A DNA stretch of 64,000 bases from Patescibacteria group bacterium UBA2023 (GCA_002335145.1 DDBV01000024.1:36097-100096), one strand, 5' to 3'. Positions 49,991 through 61,612 are shown, numbered from the stretch's first letter. The notes: generated by a model from the sequence alone, not told the origin. Program-made: numbers and translations.

Positions 49991-50389
49991 ATGAAATCCG
50001 TCTCCGCTCTCGGGAGCGTCCTCGCTCTCTCTGTCGTCCTCGCATCGTGCGGTGCACCTACCGCCGTCCGCGATGGAACCTACACCCAACACCAGACCTA
50101 CAAAGCTGGCAACAACAACGAATACGAGTTTTACATGGATGTCACGGCCACGCTCGCGGACAGCAAGATTACCGCGATAGAAGTCACGCCCGATCCGGGA
50201 GAATACGCCAAGGCTGTCCAGGGATATGCAACGGAATTCAAGAGCGAACTCCAGTCGAAGATAATCGGAAAGACGCTCGATGAGGCAAAGAAGCTCGGAT
50301 ATGTCAGCGGAGCATCTCTCGCATCCGAGGCGTTCTCCGAGGCTCTCTCGGGAATCGAGTCACAAGCGAGCGCAACATCGACGCGATAA
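49991..50389 (+). CDS. FMN-binding-domain lipoprotein
   Basis: 132 residues. Lipoprotein signal ALSVVLASCGAP with lipobox Cys. The mature part DGTYTQHQTYKAG...YMDVTATLADSKITAIEV matches the FMN-binding (RnfG/NqrC-like) fold. A flavinylation-type sequence SGASLASEAF lies near the C terminus; canonical sites read S/T-G-A-T/S-x-T, so here Ser would replace Thr. ApbE, which attaches FMN covalently, begins 10 bp downstream. Likely an extracytoplasmic flavin electron carrier. Confidence 0.82.
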   Translation: MKSVSALGSVLALSVVLASCGAPTAVRDGTYTQHQTYKAGNNNEYEFYMDVTATLADSKITAIEVTPDPGEYAKAVQGYATEFKSELQSKIIGKTLDEAKKLGYVSGASLASEAFSEALSGIESQASATSTR

Positions 50390-50399
50390 CCGGATTCCC

Positions 50400-51263
50400 G
50401 TGATAGACCGAACCGAAGCGATCATCGGGACACATATCCGCATCGCTGTAAATTCGAACGATCCGAAAGCCGCTTCCGCCGTGGAGGCGGCTTTCGATGA
50501 AGTCCGCACGATCGAGCGTCGCTTTTCGCGCTTCATCGACAATAACGAACTCTCGCAGCTCAATGCCTCTATCGGACAATGGGTACGGGTCGCCCCCGAT
50601 CTCCACGCGATTCTCCGGTACGGAAAAGAGCTCGAAAATCTCACGGACGGAGCATTTTCTCTCGGCGTGAAGGGTATTCTCGAAAGCTGGGGATACAACA
50701 TCCGATACGAACTCGCGCGCGAATATGCTCGGACGGAAGCGGTGGGATACGACCTCGATGACAAGGGTGTGTGTCTGCGCGGTCCGATCGAGATCGGGGC
50801 ACTCGGCAAGTGATACGCTCTCGACTTGATGCGCGAGAGTCTCAATGCCTATGGCGACATTTTTCTCAACGCTGGAGGAGATATATACGCTCGCTGAGAA
50901 AACCAGGACGGACCGTGGACCTGCTACCTAGAAAACCCGTTCGATCCGGACGAAGCGATCGGAGAAATCATTCTCGATGGAATGTTTCTTGCGTCCTCGA
51001 GTCCGATCCGCCGCCGCTGGCGGAATCGGCATCATTTGGTCGATGCCAGAATCGCAGAGCCTGCGAATGATATGGCGGCAACGTACGTGCTCGGAAAAAC
51101 CGGTCTCGAAGCCGATGGTCTCTCTACCGCCCTTTTCGTATCGGGATACGAGCAATCAAAACGCCTCACTCAGGCACGTAATATAGAAGCGGTCCTCTTG
51201 AGTCCTTCGCGAAACGTATTCCGGACGGCCGGATTCCCCGGAAAACTCTATAGCACCAACTAG
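50400..51263 (+). CDS. apbE: FAD:protein FMN transferase
   Basis: 287 residues from GTG 50400, two TGA-Gly codons (GALGKGYALDLM and YARGENQDG). Transfers FMN from FAD to Thr/Ser of flavoproteins with Mg2+. Motifs: ERRFSRFIDNNELSQLN, TDGAFSLGVKGILESWGY, IEIGALGKGYALD, DIFLNAGGDIYARG and HHLVDARI, followed by the Asp-rich GLEADGLSTALFV metal site. Its substrate is probably the preceding lipoprotein. The TAG overlaps the stop of the convergent reductase. Confidence 0.94.
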
Positions 51264-52756
51264 CTCGGGGAAGTGAATCTGTTTTTGAGATGAGCAGCAA
51301 GCCAAAGTATAGCAACGAGGACCATGCTCGGAAAAACGATGGTCTTGCCGATATATAGAAGATATACTCCGGCAAAGAAGAAGTAGACGTAGGAAAGTCG
51401 TTGAATCCTCTTCCACCAAGGGCCGAGCAGCTTCCGACTCATCTCATTTGAGGTAATGAGCAGCACGAATCCCGCAAGCTCAGCTCCATGCGCAAAAAAC
51501 GCTCGGTTTGAAAAAGCCCAGTGGGATACCGAGAAATAGGTGCTGAGAAAGTCGGACGCATTCGGAATATACGCGAATCACGCATTGGTTGCGACAACGG
51601 ACGCGGACAGTATTCCGAGACCTTGCCGGAGCGGCAGGAGACTGCGAAAAAACATCACCCGAGGAAACAGATCAGCCAAAGGCCGTATGAGCATGAGAAG
51701 CGTCACAGCGTACCAGCTCCAGTCCCAGAGCATCGGGGTGAATCCTCCGAGATACCAGAGAATCGGAACGGCCGCACTCGCTGAAAAAAGTGCATATTGC
51801 ATAGGACGAATCCCAGGGACTTCACCATCGAACCACGCTCGATGAAACCACGATCGCTCGTCTGAAGCGGGAGCCAGGGATTGGTCGACATATTCTTCGG
51901 CACTCACGAGTGATTCCGAATGCCCACGAGCACGCAGCCCCTCACGGACGGACTCGACCATGTCAGGACTGCCGCACAGGTATACTTCGGCATCCGGCGG
52001 CACGAGATCGAGATATTCGGTGACCCGTCATTTCTGTCCGAGCCAGGTTCCTCTCGGTGATGAGAGAGTCGTTACAATGCGTATATTACTATACGACCGG
52101 AGAGTGTCGAGGTAGAAGAGGTCTTCTTCACGCCGAACCCCAAAAATGACAGTCTTCGGGACGGTATTGGGAGTTGCGGAGAGCATGGCGATCATGGGGG
52201 CGAGGCCGGTACCGGTGGCGATAAACACCTTCGGAAGTGGCGTATCTCGCAACACGAATCCACCAACCGCAGGCGAAGCCATTACCTGGTCGCCGACCGA
52301 CAACCGTGAGAGTACGCGCCCCCCGCGACCGTCCGGTACAATCTTGATACAGAGTTTGAAGGAATTTTCCGATGATTCAACAATCGAATACGAGCGCTTG
52401 AATTCTCCCGCCCCATCCCGCATGCGAAGAGAGACATACTGTCCTGGCAATGCAGAAAATCACGCCGTAGAAAAGCAAAACTCCCGCACGTCCGGAGTGA
52501 GGTCCGCATACTGCGTGAGCGTGACGTGAGCAAATATGTCCCCGGTCTCCTCGGTATCATCACGATCGACCTTGATCACATTCACCGGACACATTTTCTC
52601 GGCGCGCAGGAGGGCCTGGCGATATTTTTCGAAATCATAGCCAATCACCTGCGATGTCCCCTCGACCCGGAACACCTGGGGACAAATCCCCTGACAGGTC
52701 TTACATGCAATGCAGCCAGGTTTGACTTCGACAGATTTGATCATTTCGGGAACCAA
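51260..52756 (-). CDS. Ferredoxin-FNR-ferric-reductase-like fusion
   Basis: 498 residues as one code-25 frame (TGA-Gly at three junctions). Order: one-cluster ferredoxin (about 1-75, CIACKTCQGICP plus MCPVNVI); FAD/NAD-binding reductase domain (about 80-260, PGQYVSLRMRDGAGEFKRSY for FAD, FIATGTGLAPMIAML for NAD(P) and YLCGSPDMV); and a C-terminal membrane domain with about six helices related to ferric reductases (LLPLRQGLGILSASVVATNA, GPWWKRIQRLSYVYFFFAGV). In that domain the heme-ligand His positions appear to be Asn/Gln and others, so heme binding is doubtful. The domain order is the reverse of NOX/ferric reductases. It may pass electrons from NAD(P)H or ferredoxin across the membrane to the FMN lipoprotein encoded nearby. 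Confidence 0.85.
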
Positions 52757-52804
52757 AGGAACGAAGGACTATTCTAGACGCATCTCTATGAAGAGTGGAT
52801 AAAT

Positions 52805-54517
52805 TTATCCGTACACATCCCGATTGTAGCACTCCTCGCAGTACACCGTCTCGGGACGGTCGGGAGCGTAGGTGGTAATCATGTCTGTCGCACATTTGTC
52901 GCACTTCCTCTCGTAGAGCTTGCGGGGGTTTCTTAGGGCGAGTCGGTCGAGGTGGCGTTGGTCGGGGTGTCTTCGGGGGATAGGGAGGGAGTACTTGCGG
53001 TAGAAGTCGAGCTCTTGTTTGATGATCCGGTAGGGCTTCTTGGTAATCTCGCATTCTATCGCCCAGTTGAGGATGTCGTCGGGGATGTCTTCTATTTTCT
53101 CGGGGAGCTTGCTCGCGGGAATGATCTTCTCGACCTTGGGGAAGGGAGGTTCGTAGTCGGACCAGTTGAATCACTGGGAGAGGGCTTGTTCCTTCGTGAG
53201 GGGAAAGTATTCCATCGCGACGGTTTCGTTGTAGCCGAAGGGAGAGAGATTCGGAGAGAAGAATTCTCCCCACTCTCCGGTCTCTCGCATATGGGCTATG
53301 ATCTTCGGAACGAGAGTGTTGTATTCTTCTTCGGTGTATTGCTTGTTGAGGATGCAGTAGGATTTGTCGTTCATATAGGCACAACCGAAACAATGTTTCA
53401 GTCCGGGCGTAACAAGGCAATACATTGTTTCCACTCATTCGGACATGCCGCATACATTAAAGACAACTCTATGCGCTCCCGCTCCGATACCAATTGATTC
53501 ATATACTAACGATGACTGCTGTCCCCATGATTCGTAGTCTTGGCAATCTTTCGAGGTATGTAATCGTGTACAGTATTTACAATCATCGAGATCAAACGAA
53601 TCAAAACAATCATGCGCATTGTTACAGTTATCCAGGTTGTTGCCAAGGGATTCGGTTGATCCGTTCATAATGAGACAACAACTGGGAAGCGCATTACAAA
53701 AATCTCGAAATTCGACATGAATCTGGGAGAAACCGTTTGCCAGTAATTCTCGCTTCTTGCGTGCGTATTCTTCGGGCGAGTACTCAGTATTCTTAATGCA
53801 GTAACGTTTATTTCTCAGTCCTTTGCAAAAGAAACAGTCGGAACAGTTTATGCAATCAAAAAGAAATCCTCCATCACGACAATCAGAGCAGTATGCGCTT
53901 TCAAAAAGCCCATAACATCGCATGGAATCGGTACATCCGTAACACTGCTCGCTTCGAATAACATAATCGCAGTCGTAACAATCTCGACTAAAGGTCACTT
54001 TGAGACTATACCCACAATCCTCCGTCCCCATGCTATCAAACACAAGGTAGCAATTTCTTGCATCACCCATATAATTGCTGTAAGCAGAGTTTTCGTTACC
54101 GCGCTTATTGAAGATTGGAAGTCGTGGCGTAACTGCTACTAGTTCAGCAAATTGTTCCGAAAAGGTGCGTGAAAAATCAAAATCCCGTCCGTATATTCTT
54201 GGATCATACTCATCGGATTTCCACTCTGCGGATGTGTAAACAGGAGCGGTTTTATCCGGAGAATACATGGAGACAATATTCTCTCCCGATAGATCAGACA
54301 CCCGCTTATAGAGCTTGCGTTCATTGCGGAATGCGAGCCGCCTCCTCTGTCGACAATCGGGACAGAGCGTGGGCGTGGGGATAGACTCCTTCTTCCCATT
54401 GAAGACGGGAGAGACCTTGTCGTAAAATTCGAGGTCCTTGTCCGTGATGACGAAACTCGTCCCGCAGGACTTGCAGGGCTTCGTCTCGACGACGGATTCT
54501 CCGGGAGGGATGAGCAT
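52805..54517 (-). CDS. Cys-rich zinc-finger protein, paralog 2
   Basis: 570 residues in code 25 (TGA-Gly at 53433-53435 region and near 53169). Same plan as paralog 1 at 33922: start MLIPPGESVVETKPCKSCGT, CPDCRQRRR finger, long CxxC array (CYGCTDSMRCYGLFESAYC, NCSDCFFCKGLRNKRYC), the shared ILNKQYTEEEYNTLVPKIIA block and a terminal CDKC/CEEC site. The DNA of the last 550 bp is much closer between the two genes than the first half, suggesting gene conversion. Function unknown. Confidence 0.82.
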
Positions 54518-54587
54518 AAAAAGATGGGTCGGGGAATACAGGAAACGGAGCTATCTTATCGCAGTGGGAGTGTTTGTAAAGGACACG

Positions 54588-54615
54588 AAAAAAACCTCCC
54601 CCCACCGGGAGAGGT
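54588..54615 (-). terminator. Terminator of groES-groEL operon
   Basis: On the minus strand CCTCTCCC / GGGGGAGG stem, GGTG loop, then TTTTTTT, about 20 bp after the groEL stop. Confidence 0.85.
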
Positions 54616-54633
54616 TCGCGGAACGAATGAAGA

Positions 54634-56268
54634 CTAGTACATCCCTCCCATACCTCCCATGTCGGGAGCACCGTGACTGTGTGCCTCAGGCTTGGGTACC
54701 TCCACGATCACCGCCTCGGTCGTGAGGAACATGCCAGAAATGGAGATAGCGTTTTCGAGCGCAGTACGAGCCACTTTCTTCGGGTCGATGATTCCTGTCT
54801 TGATCATATCCACGAATGTATCGCTCGCTGCATCGTAGCCGTAGTTCGCATCGGCGTTCGCACGGATGTGATCTACGACCACCGCTCCTTCCTTACCGGC
54901 GTTCTCGGCGATCTGACGTACGGGGTATGCGAGTGCGCGGGCCACGATCTCAGCTCCAATCTTTTGATCGGCGTTATCGAATTTCATATCAGTAAGGGCC
55001 CGCGATGCCTTGAGCAGGGCTACTCCTCCTCCTGCAACGATCCCCTCTTCCACCGCGGCTTTGGTCGCGTTGAGCGCGTCCTCGATACGAAGCTTCTTCT
55101 CCTTCATCTCCACCTCGGAGGCAGCACCGACCTTGATGACGGCGATTCCTCCAGCAAGCTTCGCGAGACGCTCGGCGAGCTTGTCTCGGTCGTAGTCGGA
55201 CTTGGTCTGATCCATCTGCACCCGGATCTCGTTCACGCGGCGATTGATGAGATCCTTGTCCCCCTGTCCTCCAACGATAACCGTGGAATCCTTGCGCGAG
55301 ACCACGCTCTTGGCGCGTCCGAGATGCTGGATACCAGCATCTTCAAGCTTGTAACCAATGGTATCGGAGATAACCGTGGCACCCGTGAGCACCGCGATAT
55401 CTTGGAGCATGTCCTTCTTTTTGTCTCCGAATCCCGGAGCCTTGATCGCAAGGATTGTGAAGACTCCCTTGAGACGGTTGAGAATGATTCCCGGAAGCGC
55501 GTCCCCATCAATGTCGTCAGCGATGATGACGAGTTCTCGCTTGCCGCTTTGCGCAAGTTGTTCGAGGAGCGGAAGAATATCCTTCATGGATGAAACCTTC
55601 TTGTCCGTGAGAAGAATCATGGCATCCTGCATACGGGCTTCCATCTTCTCGCTCTCGGTAATCATGTACGGAGAGACGTAGCCGTTATCGAATTTCATTC
55701 CTTCGGTCACCTCGACCGAGAGTCCAAATGTCTGTCCTTCCTCGACCGTGATGACACCGTCTTTCCCGACCTTGTCCATGGCTTCGGAAATAATCGCTCC
55801 AACCTCGCTATCCTGTGCAGAGATAGTGGCGACCTGAGCGATCTCCTCTTTGGTGGAGATGGTTTTGGAATTACGAGCGAGCTCCTCCGTTACGGCAGCT
55901 CCTGCCTTCTTCATGCCATTCTTTAGTTCAATAGCGTTGATACCCGAACGAATCTCGCGAAGCCCCTCCTTTGCCATAGCGTAGGTGAGGAGTGTCGCCG
56001 TGGTCGTTCCATCTCCCGCCGCATCGTTCGTCTTGGAGGCTGCTTCTTTTACGAGCTCTGCTCCCATGTTTTCGACCTTGTCTTCGAGCTCTATTTCCTT
56101 GGCAATCGTCACGCCATCATTGGTAATTTGCGGTGCACCGTATCCTTTACTGAAGATAACGTTGCGACCCTTGGGTCCGATCGTCGCAACGACCGTCTGG
56201 GCGATCTGCTCCATTCCCGCAAACATTTTCATGCGGGCATCGTCCGAAAAGTGAATTTTTTTAGCCAT
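54634..56268 (-). CDS. groL: Chaperonin GroEL
   Basis: 544 residues, full length and without TGA. Forms the double-ring folding chamber. Landmarks: ATIGPKGRNVIFSKGYGAPQ and TNDGVTIAKEIELED for nucleotide binding, NDAAGDGTTTATLLTYAMAK, a catalytic Asp in the C-terminal NADANYGYDAASDTFVDMIK, and a GGMGGMY tail. Co-transcribed with groES 25 bp upstream; a CIRCE-like operator precedes the operon. Confidence 0.99.
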   Translation of the reverse strand: MAKKIHFSDDARMKMFAGMEQIAQTVVATIGPKGRNVIFSKGYGAPQITNDGVTIAKEIELEDKVENMGAELVKEAASKTNDAAGDGTTTATLLTYAMAKEGLREIRSGINAIELKNGMKKAGAAVTEELARNSKTISTKEEIAQVATISAQDSEVGAIISEAMDKVGKDGVITVEEGQTFGLSVEVTEGMKFDNGYVSPYMITESEKMEARMQDAMILLTDKKVSSMKDILPLLEQLAQSGKRELVIIADDIDGDALPGIILNRLKGVFTILAIKAPGFGDKKKDMLQDIAVLTGATVISDTIGYKLEDAGIQHLGRAKSVVSRKDSTVIVGGQGDKDLINRRVNEIRVQMDQTKSDYDRDKLAERLAKLAGGIAVIKVGAASEVEMKEKKLRIEDALNATKAAVEEGIVAGGGVALLKASRALTDMKFDNADQKIGAEIVARALAYPVRQIAENAGKEGAVVVDHIRANADANYGYDAASDTFVDMIKTGIIDPKKVARTALENAISISGMFLTTEAVIVEVPKPEAHSHGAPDMGGMGGMY

Positions 56269-56293
56269 ATCAAATGATCGTTAGTGAGTGAAG

Positions 56294-56596
56294 TTAGGCG
56301 ATCTTGGCGAGAACGTAATCGGCCCCGACGATCTTATACTTCTGCTTGGTGCCGGTTTCATCTTCGAGCTCCACATCGTCTCCAGCATACTGCCCAACGA
56401 AAACCCTGTCTCCGATGGCGAGGTCCACGGGTTCACGCTTGCCATCAATGACTTTACCGGGGCCAACGGCAAGCACTTCGTAGATGAAGGGGCGTTCCGG
56501 ATTGTTCTTGGGCGGAATAATAATACCGCTCTTGGTAGTGTTTTCGGGTTCCTGTCCCTTCAGGACGACCCGATCGGACATAGGGACGATATTCAT
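56294..56596 (-). CDS. groS: Co-chaperonin GroES
   Basis: 100 residues. MNIVPMSDRVVLKGQEPEN, mobile loop TTKSGIIIPPKNNPERPFIY, and VLAVGPGKVIDGKREPVDLA are typical; caps the GroEL ring. First gene of the operon. Regulated through the CIRCE-like site 26 bp upstream of its start. Confidence 0.98.
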   Translation of the reverse strand: MNIVPMSDRVVLKGQEPENTTKSGIIIPPKNNPERPFIYEVLAVGPGKVIDGKREPVDLAIGDRVFVGQYAGDDVELEDETGTKQKYKIVGADYVLAKIA

Positions 56597-56621
56597 GGCA
56601 AAGAGTGTTTATTGCTAAAAC

Positions 56622-56648
56622 TTTGCACCCGAAGTATATACGTGCTAA
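56622..56648 (-). promoter_or_regulatory. CIRCE-like HrcA operator
   Basis: TTTGCACCC, nine bases, ACGTGCTAA: compared with TTAGCACTC-N9-GAGTGCTAA, 7 of 9 match in each arm and the spacer is exactly nine. Located just before groES. Confidence 0.7.
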
Positions 56649-56708
56649 CTTTAATGTCAAATTAAGAGGAATTTCGGAAACTCGTCTACACAATACCTCT
56701 CATGTGTA

Positions 56709-56738
56709 TTGACTCCGAAAAGGAATGTATGGTACAAT
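56709..56738 (+). promoter_or_regulatory. Promoter of giant surface protein
   Basis: TTGACT and TACAAT with an 18-bp spacer, about 65 bp before the ATG at 56804. Confidence 0.7.
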
Positions 56739-56803
56739 TCCAGGGAAATCGCGAAACTCTCATCGGAACATCGCATACATAGCGGTCTCCTAGCCAACAG
56801 CCC

Positions 56804-59800
56804 ATGCTCTCATTTTCCCTCATTCGTACCTTCATACCCCTGTGCATAGGAGTATGCCTCGGCGCATCTGCAACGGTTGCGAATGCTTATTCCGTCTCGG
56901 TCTCGGCTCCAGGATCGATTACGTATTCGGCGATTCAGACTTCGGCATCCAACCAAACAACCTACATACACGGCACGCAGTTCTCGGTCACCGATACACG
57001 CGGAGCGACCGTGGGATACTATGCCACCATCTCGTCTTCCAATCTCACGAGCGGCAGCAAGACGATCGGACGAGAGAATCTCGCCCTCTACGTGACGGGG
57101 GCAACCGTCTCCACTCTCTCTGGATCAGCAAATGCCTCCGTGGTTGTGCCAACAGGAGCTGGTGCGATCGGAAGTCAGTATGTGAGTCTCTCGTCGGCAA
57201 CCACGCTCATCTCCCGTACGAATGCCGGCGGAGGCCTCTATGGAACATACGGCGTGTCTCCAGCATTCCGGCTGACCATACCAGCCTATACACCGTCCGG
57301 TTCATACTCGGCCACCCTCACGATCACACTCATTGAAAACGAATGAGCGTGCGATCCGAACTACACATGGAACGGTTCTTCATGTGTCGCAAATACCCAG
57401 AGTGCCACATGTGGCGGCAGCATTCCATCGAATGCATCGGCAAACTCCGCGAGTACCTACACCCAGACCTGGAACGGATCAGCGTGGGCACCCACGACCA
57501 GCTGGTCACACTCGGCGAGTGCCGGAACATGTACGTACGACTGCGACAGCGGGTACTCGTGGGGAGGGAGTTCGTGCAATACAATCGTAGCATCAGCCTA
57601 TACCGGAGCGATGTTCGATGTCCTCTCCATGCACATGAACTCCCCCGCGACGACGACCGCCATATCAGCCTTCGCGGATCACGGTAATAACGGGAAGGTT
57701 GCAACGGTCAATGGGAACGCACAAATATCCACGAGCCAGAGCAAGTTCGGCGGAGCGAGCGCGTACTTCGACTGAACAGGAGACTACCTCTCCTACCCAT
57801 CCACGAGCCACTTCGCCCTCGGAACAGACAACTTTACCTTTGAATCGTGGGCATATCCGACAGATCTTTCGACCTATCGGTGAGTCTGGCATTTGTCCGC
57901 GGTAAGCGGGGGATTAGAACCATGATATACGGGACTATCGATGCAGTTCGCCCCGAACGCGTGAGGCGGGTTTCAATTTTACCACGGATGAACCTACCAT
58001 CAGGCCGCCTACGCCACAAACGTGAATACCTGGCATCATATCGCGGTCGTGAAAAACAACGGTACTCTTACGGTGTACGTCAACGGTCAGAATGTCTACT
58101 CAGCAAGCGACAGCACGAACTATTCTTCCCTCACGAACTTGGCAGTTGGCGGAGTGTATAGCTCGGCATACCTCTTCCACGGCTATATCGATGACTTCCG
58201 CATTACCAAATGAGTCGCTCGCTATACCGCGAATTTCACGCCGCAGTCCACCAGGTTCGGGGACAATGCCGATGAGGATGCGTACTATGCCAATACTGTG
58301 TTACTCCTGCACATGGACGGAACGAACGGATCGACCGCGTTCATGGATTCAGGCAATAACGGTAAGACCGTGACCGCCTATGGCAACGCGCAGGTCTCGA
58401 CGGCACAGAGCAAGTTCGGCGGAGCGAGCGCGTACTTCGATGGAAATGGGGACTATTTAAGCACACCTGATAGCGATGATTTTTATCTTGGTAATAATGA
58501 CTTTACCCTAGAGGCATGGGTATATAAAAATAATACCGGTAGTGTTAATATTGTTTCACAAGATCAAGATGGAGGTAATACCTTCTGGGTATGGGGGATG
58601 TCCTATTCGAACGGAATGTATTTTCAGGCTTATTCATGAAATACTCCGATTATTAGCTTCTATCAGTGAAACCTAACATGATGGAGTACAGGGGTTTTTC
58701 AACATGTTACACTTGTGCGAAGATGAAACACTTTTACGGGTTATATTGATGGAGTTCAAGTAGTGACAGCCACTGACTCAGATTCTGTGTTAAATGTCTC
58801 TGCTCCTCTCATTGTTGGTAGTCATCCATCTTCAGGGGGTTACCTCAATGGCTATCTCGATGATCTCCGCATCACTAAATGAGTCGCTCGTTATACTGCA
58901 AACTTCACACCGTCGACTGCGGCGTCCGGAGACTCAACAGCATCCGATCCATACTACGCCAATACCGTCTTGTCGCTGCACATGGACGGGACGAGCGGGT
59001 CGACCTTCTTTCCGGACAGCGCGAGCAACGGAAAAACCATCACATCGTATTGAAACGCTATAACGACAACGTCTCAGAACAAGTTCGGCGGAGCAAGCAT
59101 CTCCATTCCTTCGGGAAACACAAGCGCATTGATGATTCCGGATTCCACAGACTTCGACCTTGGATCCGACAACTTCACCATAGAGGCCTGGATTAATGTT
59201 CCGAGCGGCGGGGGTGGCTATGTGTTCGCCAAGTGGTTCGGACAAGGAACGAGTTCGCCGTACTATTTCGCTGCGACCAATGCATGATTTTCATTCCGAT
59301 ACTCCCTTGATGGCACGAACGGAATATCCATTACCGGGGGGGCAGGCATTGGATATGACACCTGGCGACATATTAGCGCGGTACGTAACGGCTGAACAAT
59401 TTCGCTCTATATGGATGGGCAACTCGTAACTTCCGGAGCAATCTCAGGCAGTATATACTCCGGATCTCCCCGACCAAATGTCACGATCGGATGATTGCCC
59501 GATAGAAATGCTCCGACAACGTTCGGCACGTATTCGAATGCATTGTATATCGATGACCTCCGTGTTACCAAATGAGTGGCACGCTACACCGCGAATTTCA
59601 CGCCGCCGACCGCCACATTCGGAAACTCCACAGCTTCCGACCCGTACTATGCGAATACCGTACTACTCCTGCATGGAGATGGGGCACAGAGTACCACCTA
59701 TGGCACGAACTTCCGGGAGACGAGTAATAATGGAAAGGTAGTAACTGCTTACGGAGATGCAAGGGTTTCCACAAGCCAGAGCAAGTTCGGCGGGGCAAGC

Positions 59801-61612
59801 ATGAGTTTTGATGGAAGTGGGGATTATCTGCAACTCAATGACCACTCAGATTGGGACTTTGCCAATAAGGACTTTACCGTAGAGTTTTGGGCCAATTTCT
59901 CAAGCCTGACAACATGACAAACATACACGTTCGTGTCTCAGGATGGAAGTGCTGAATGAACGGGGCGTGGCTGGTGAATACAGTACAATGACTACAATGA
60001 CGGAAACTTGTTGCAATTTTGGTACAGCACAGATGGTAGCAATGTAACTTGGTTAGAGCGAACTTGGATTCCGTCTGAAAACACTTGGTATCATCTCTCA
60101 GTGGTACGCAACCAAACCAATCTCACGCTCTATGTGAATGGAATAGCATTAGGGTCAGCATACTCTATTGGATCTTCAACCTTGAGTAATTCCTCCAAAT
60201 CTCTCTTGGTTGGAGCGTATCATGCGACTTCTTCCTCGATTAGCGGCTCTATAGACGACCTCCGTATCACCAAGTGAGTCGCCCGCTACACCGCGAATTT
60301 CACGCCGCCGACCACCGCGTTCGGAGACACGTTCGCTACGGACCCGTACTTCGCTCAGACCGTGCTGCTGCTGCACGCGGACGGCACGAACGGATCGACC
60401 TTCTTCCCGGACAGTGCCAACAACGGCAAGATCGTAACGGCAAACGGAGATGGACAAATCTCAACCGCAAGTCCGAAGTTCGGATCTGCCTCCTATGTTT
60501 GATGAGGGTCGAACGGGTACTTGCTCGTGCCGAGCAGTACCGACCTGACGCTCGACTGAGATTTTACCATAGAATGATGGTACAAGGATTCATCGGGCAA
60601 CGGAAGCATGTTTACGCTCGGCGACTCCGCTCAGACAAGTGGTTTGGAATTCTACCATATCGGAAATAGAACAACCTTATATACCGCTGAGGGATTCTAT
60701 TATCCAAGCACTTGGACATTCAATCAATATAATCACGTAGCAGTAGTACGGAAAAATGGAATAATAACATCGTATATAAACGGGGTCGGAGTAGGCTCGG
60801 TAAGCATTTCGAGAACGTTCTCATGAATTTTGCGCATAGGAACAGAATACTACAATGGATCCGCTACAACATTTTGGAACGGCCAAATAGACGAATTCCG
60901 CATCACCAAGTGAGTTGCCCGCTACACCGCGAATTTCACGCCGCCGACCGCCGCGTTCGGCGACTCATCCGCCACCGACCCGTACTATGCCCAGACGGTA
61001 CTCCTGCTGCATATGGACGGCACGAACGCCGGGACGTTCTTCCCGGACAGTGCCAACAACGGCAAAATGATAACAGCCTACGGAGACGCGAAGATGAGCG
61101 CGGGCCAGAGCAAATTCGGCGGGGTAAGCGCGAGCTTCGACGGCAGTAACTGAACCTACCTGCAAGCCCCATCATCAACGGATTTTCAATTTGGAACAGG
61201 TGACTTTACGCTTGAAGCGTGGGTATATCACTCAAGTCTATCTTGACAACAAACATATTTAAGCGATATACACGGAAATTCATCGGGCATATACTTTTAC
61301 AAAACAAGTTCCAATCAACTATGACTCTATTATTCCTGATTGGTAACTTCCTGATGAACGATACCTGCAAATACATGGACACATGTGGCTGCGTCTAGAA
61401 AGTCATGAGTTACTACGCTCTATGTGAACGGTAATGCCGTAGGATCAGCTACCGATTCACAAAATCTTACAAGCACGGATCTTTATATCGGAAACTCGGG
61501 ATGAACAGGAATTACAATGAACGGCTATATCGACGACCTGCGCATCTCCAAGTGAATCGCTCGCTACACAACCAACTTTACACCACCGACCGCGGAATTC
61601 GCAGACGAATAA
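56804..61612 (+). CDS. Giant surface protein: WxL-like domain plus six LamG-like repeats
   Basis: 1602 residues as a single code-25 frame with more than 30 TGA-Gly codons; standard-code ORFs show only shreds. Signal peptide about 1-28. Residues about 29-181 are a WxL-like beta domain, paralogous to the protein at 49338. A Cys-rich linker with repeated WNGSSC-type turns (NYTWNGSSCVANTQSATC, CTYDCDSGYSWGGSSC) covers about 182-265. Six concanavalin/LamG-like modules of about 200 residues follow, each with SKFGGAS(A/M)xFDG, FTxEAWxY, WHHIAVV and ending YIDDLRITKGVARYTANFTP. The linker Gly in ITK-Gly-VARY is TGA at every repeat. Such modules bind glycans or proteins; an adhesin is likely. No C-terminal anchor is seen. 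Confidence 0.9.
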
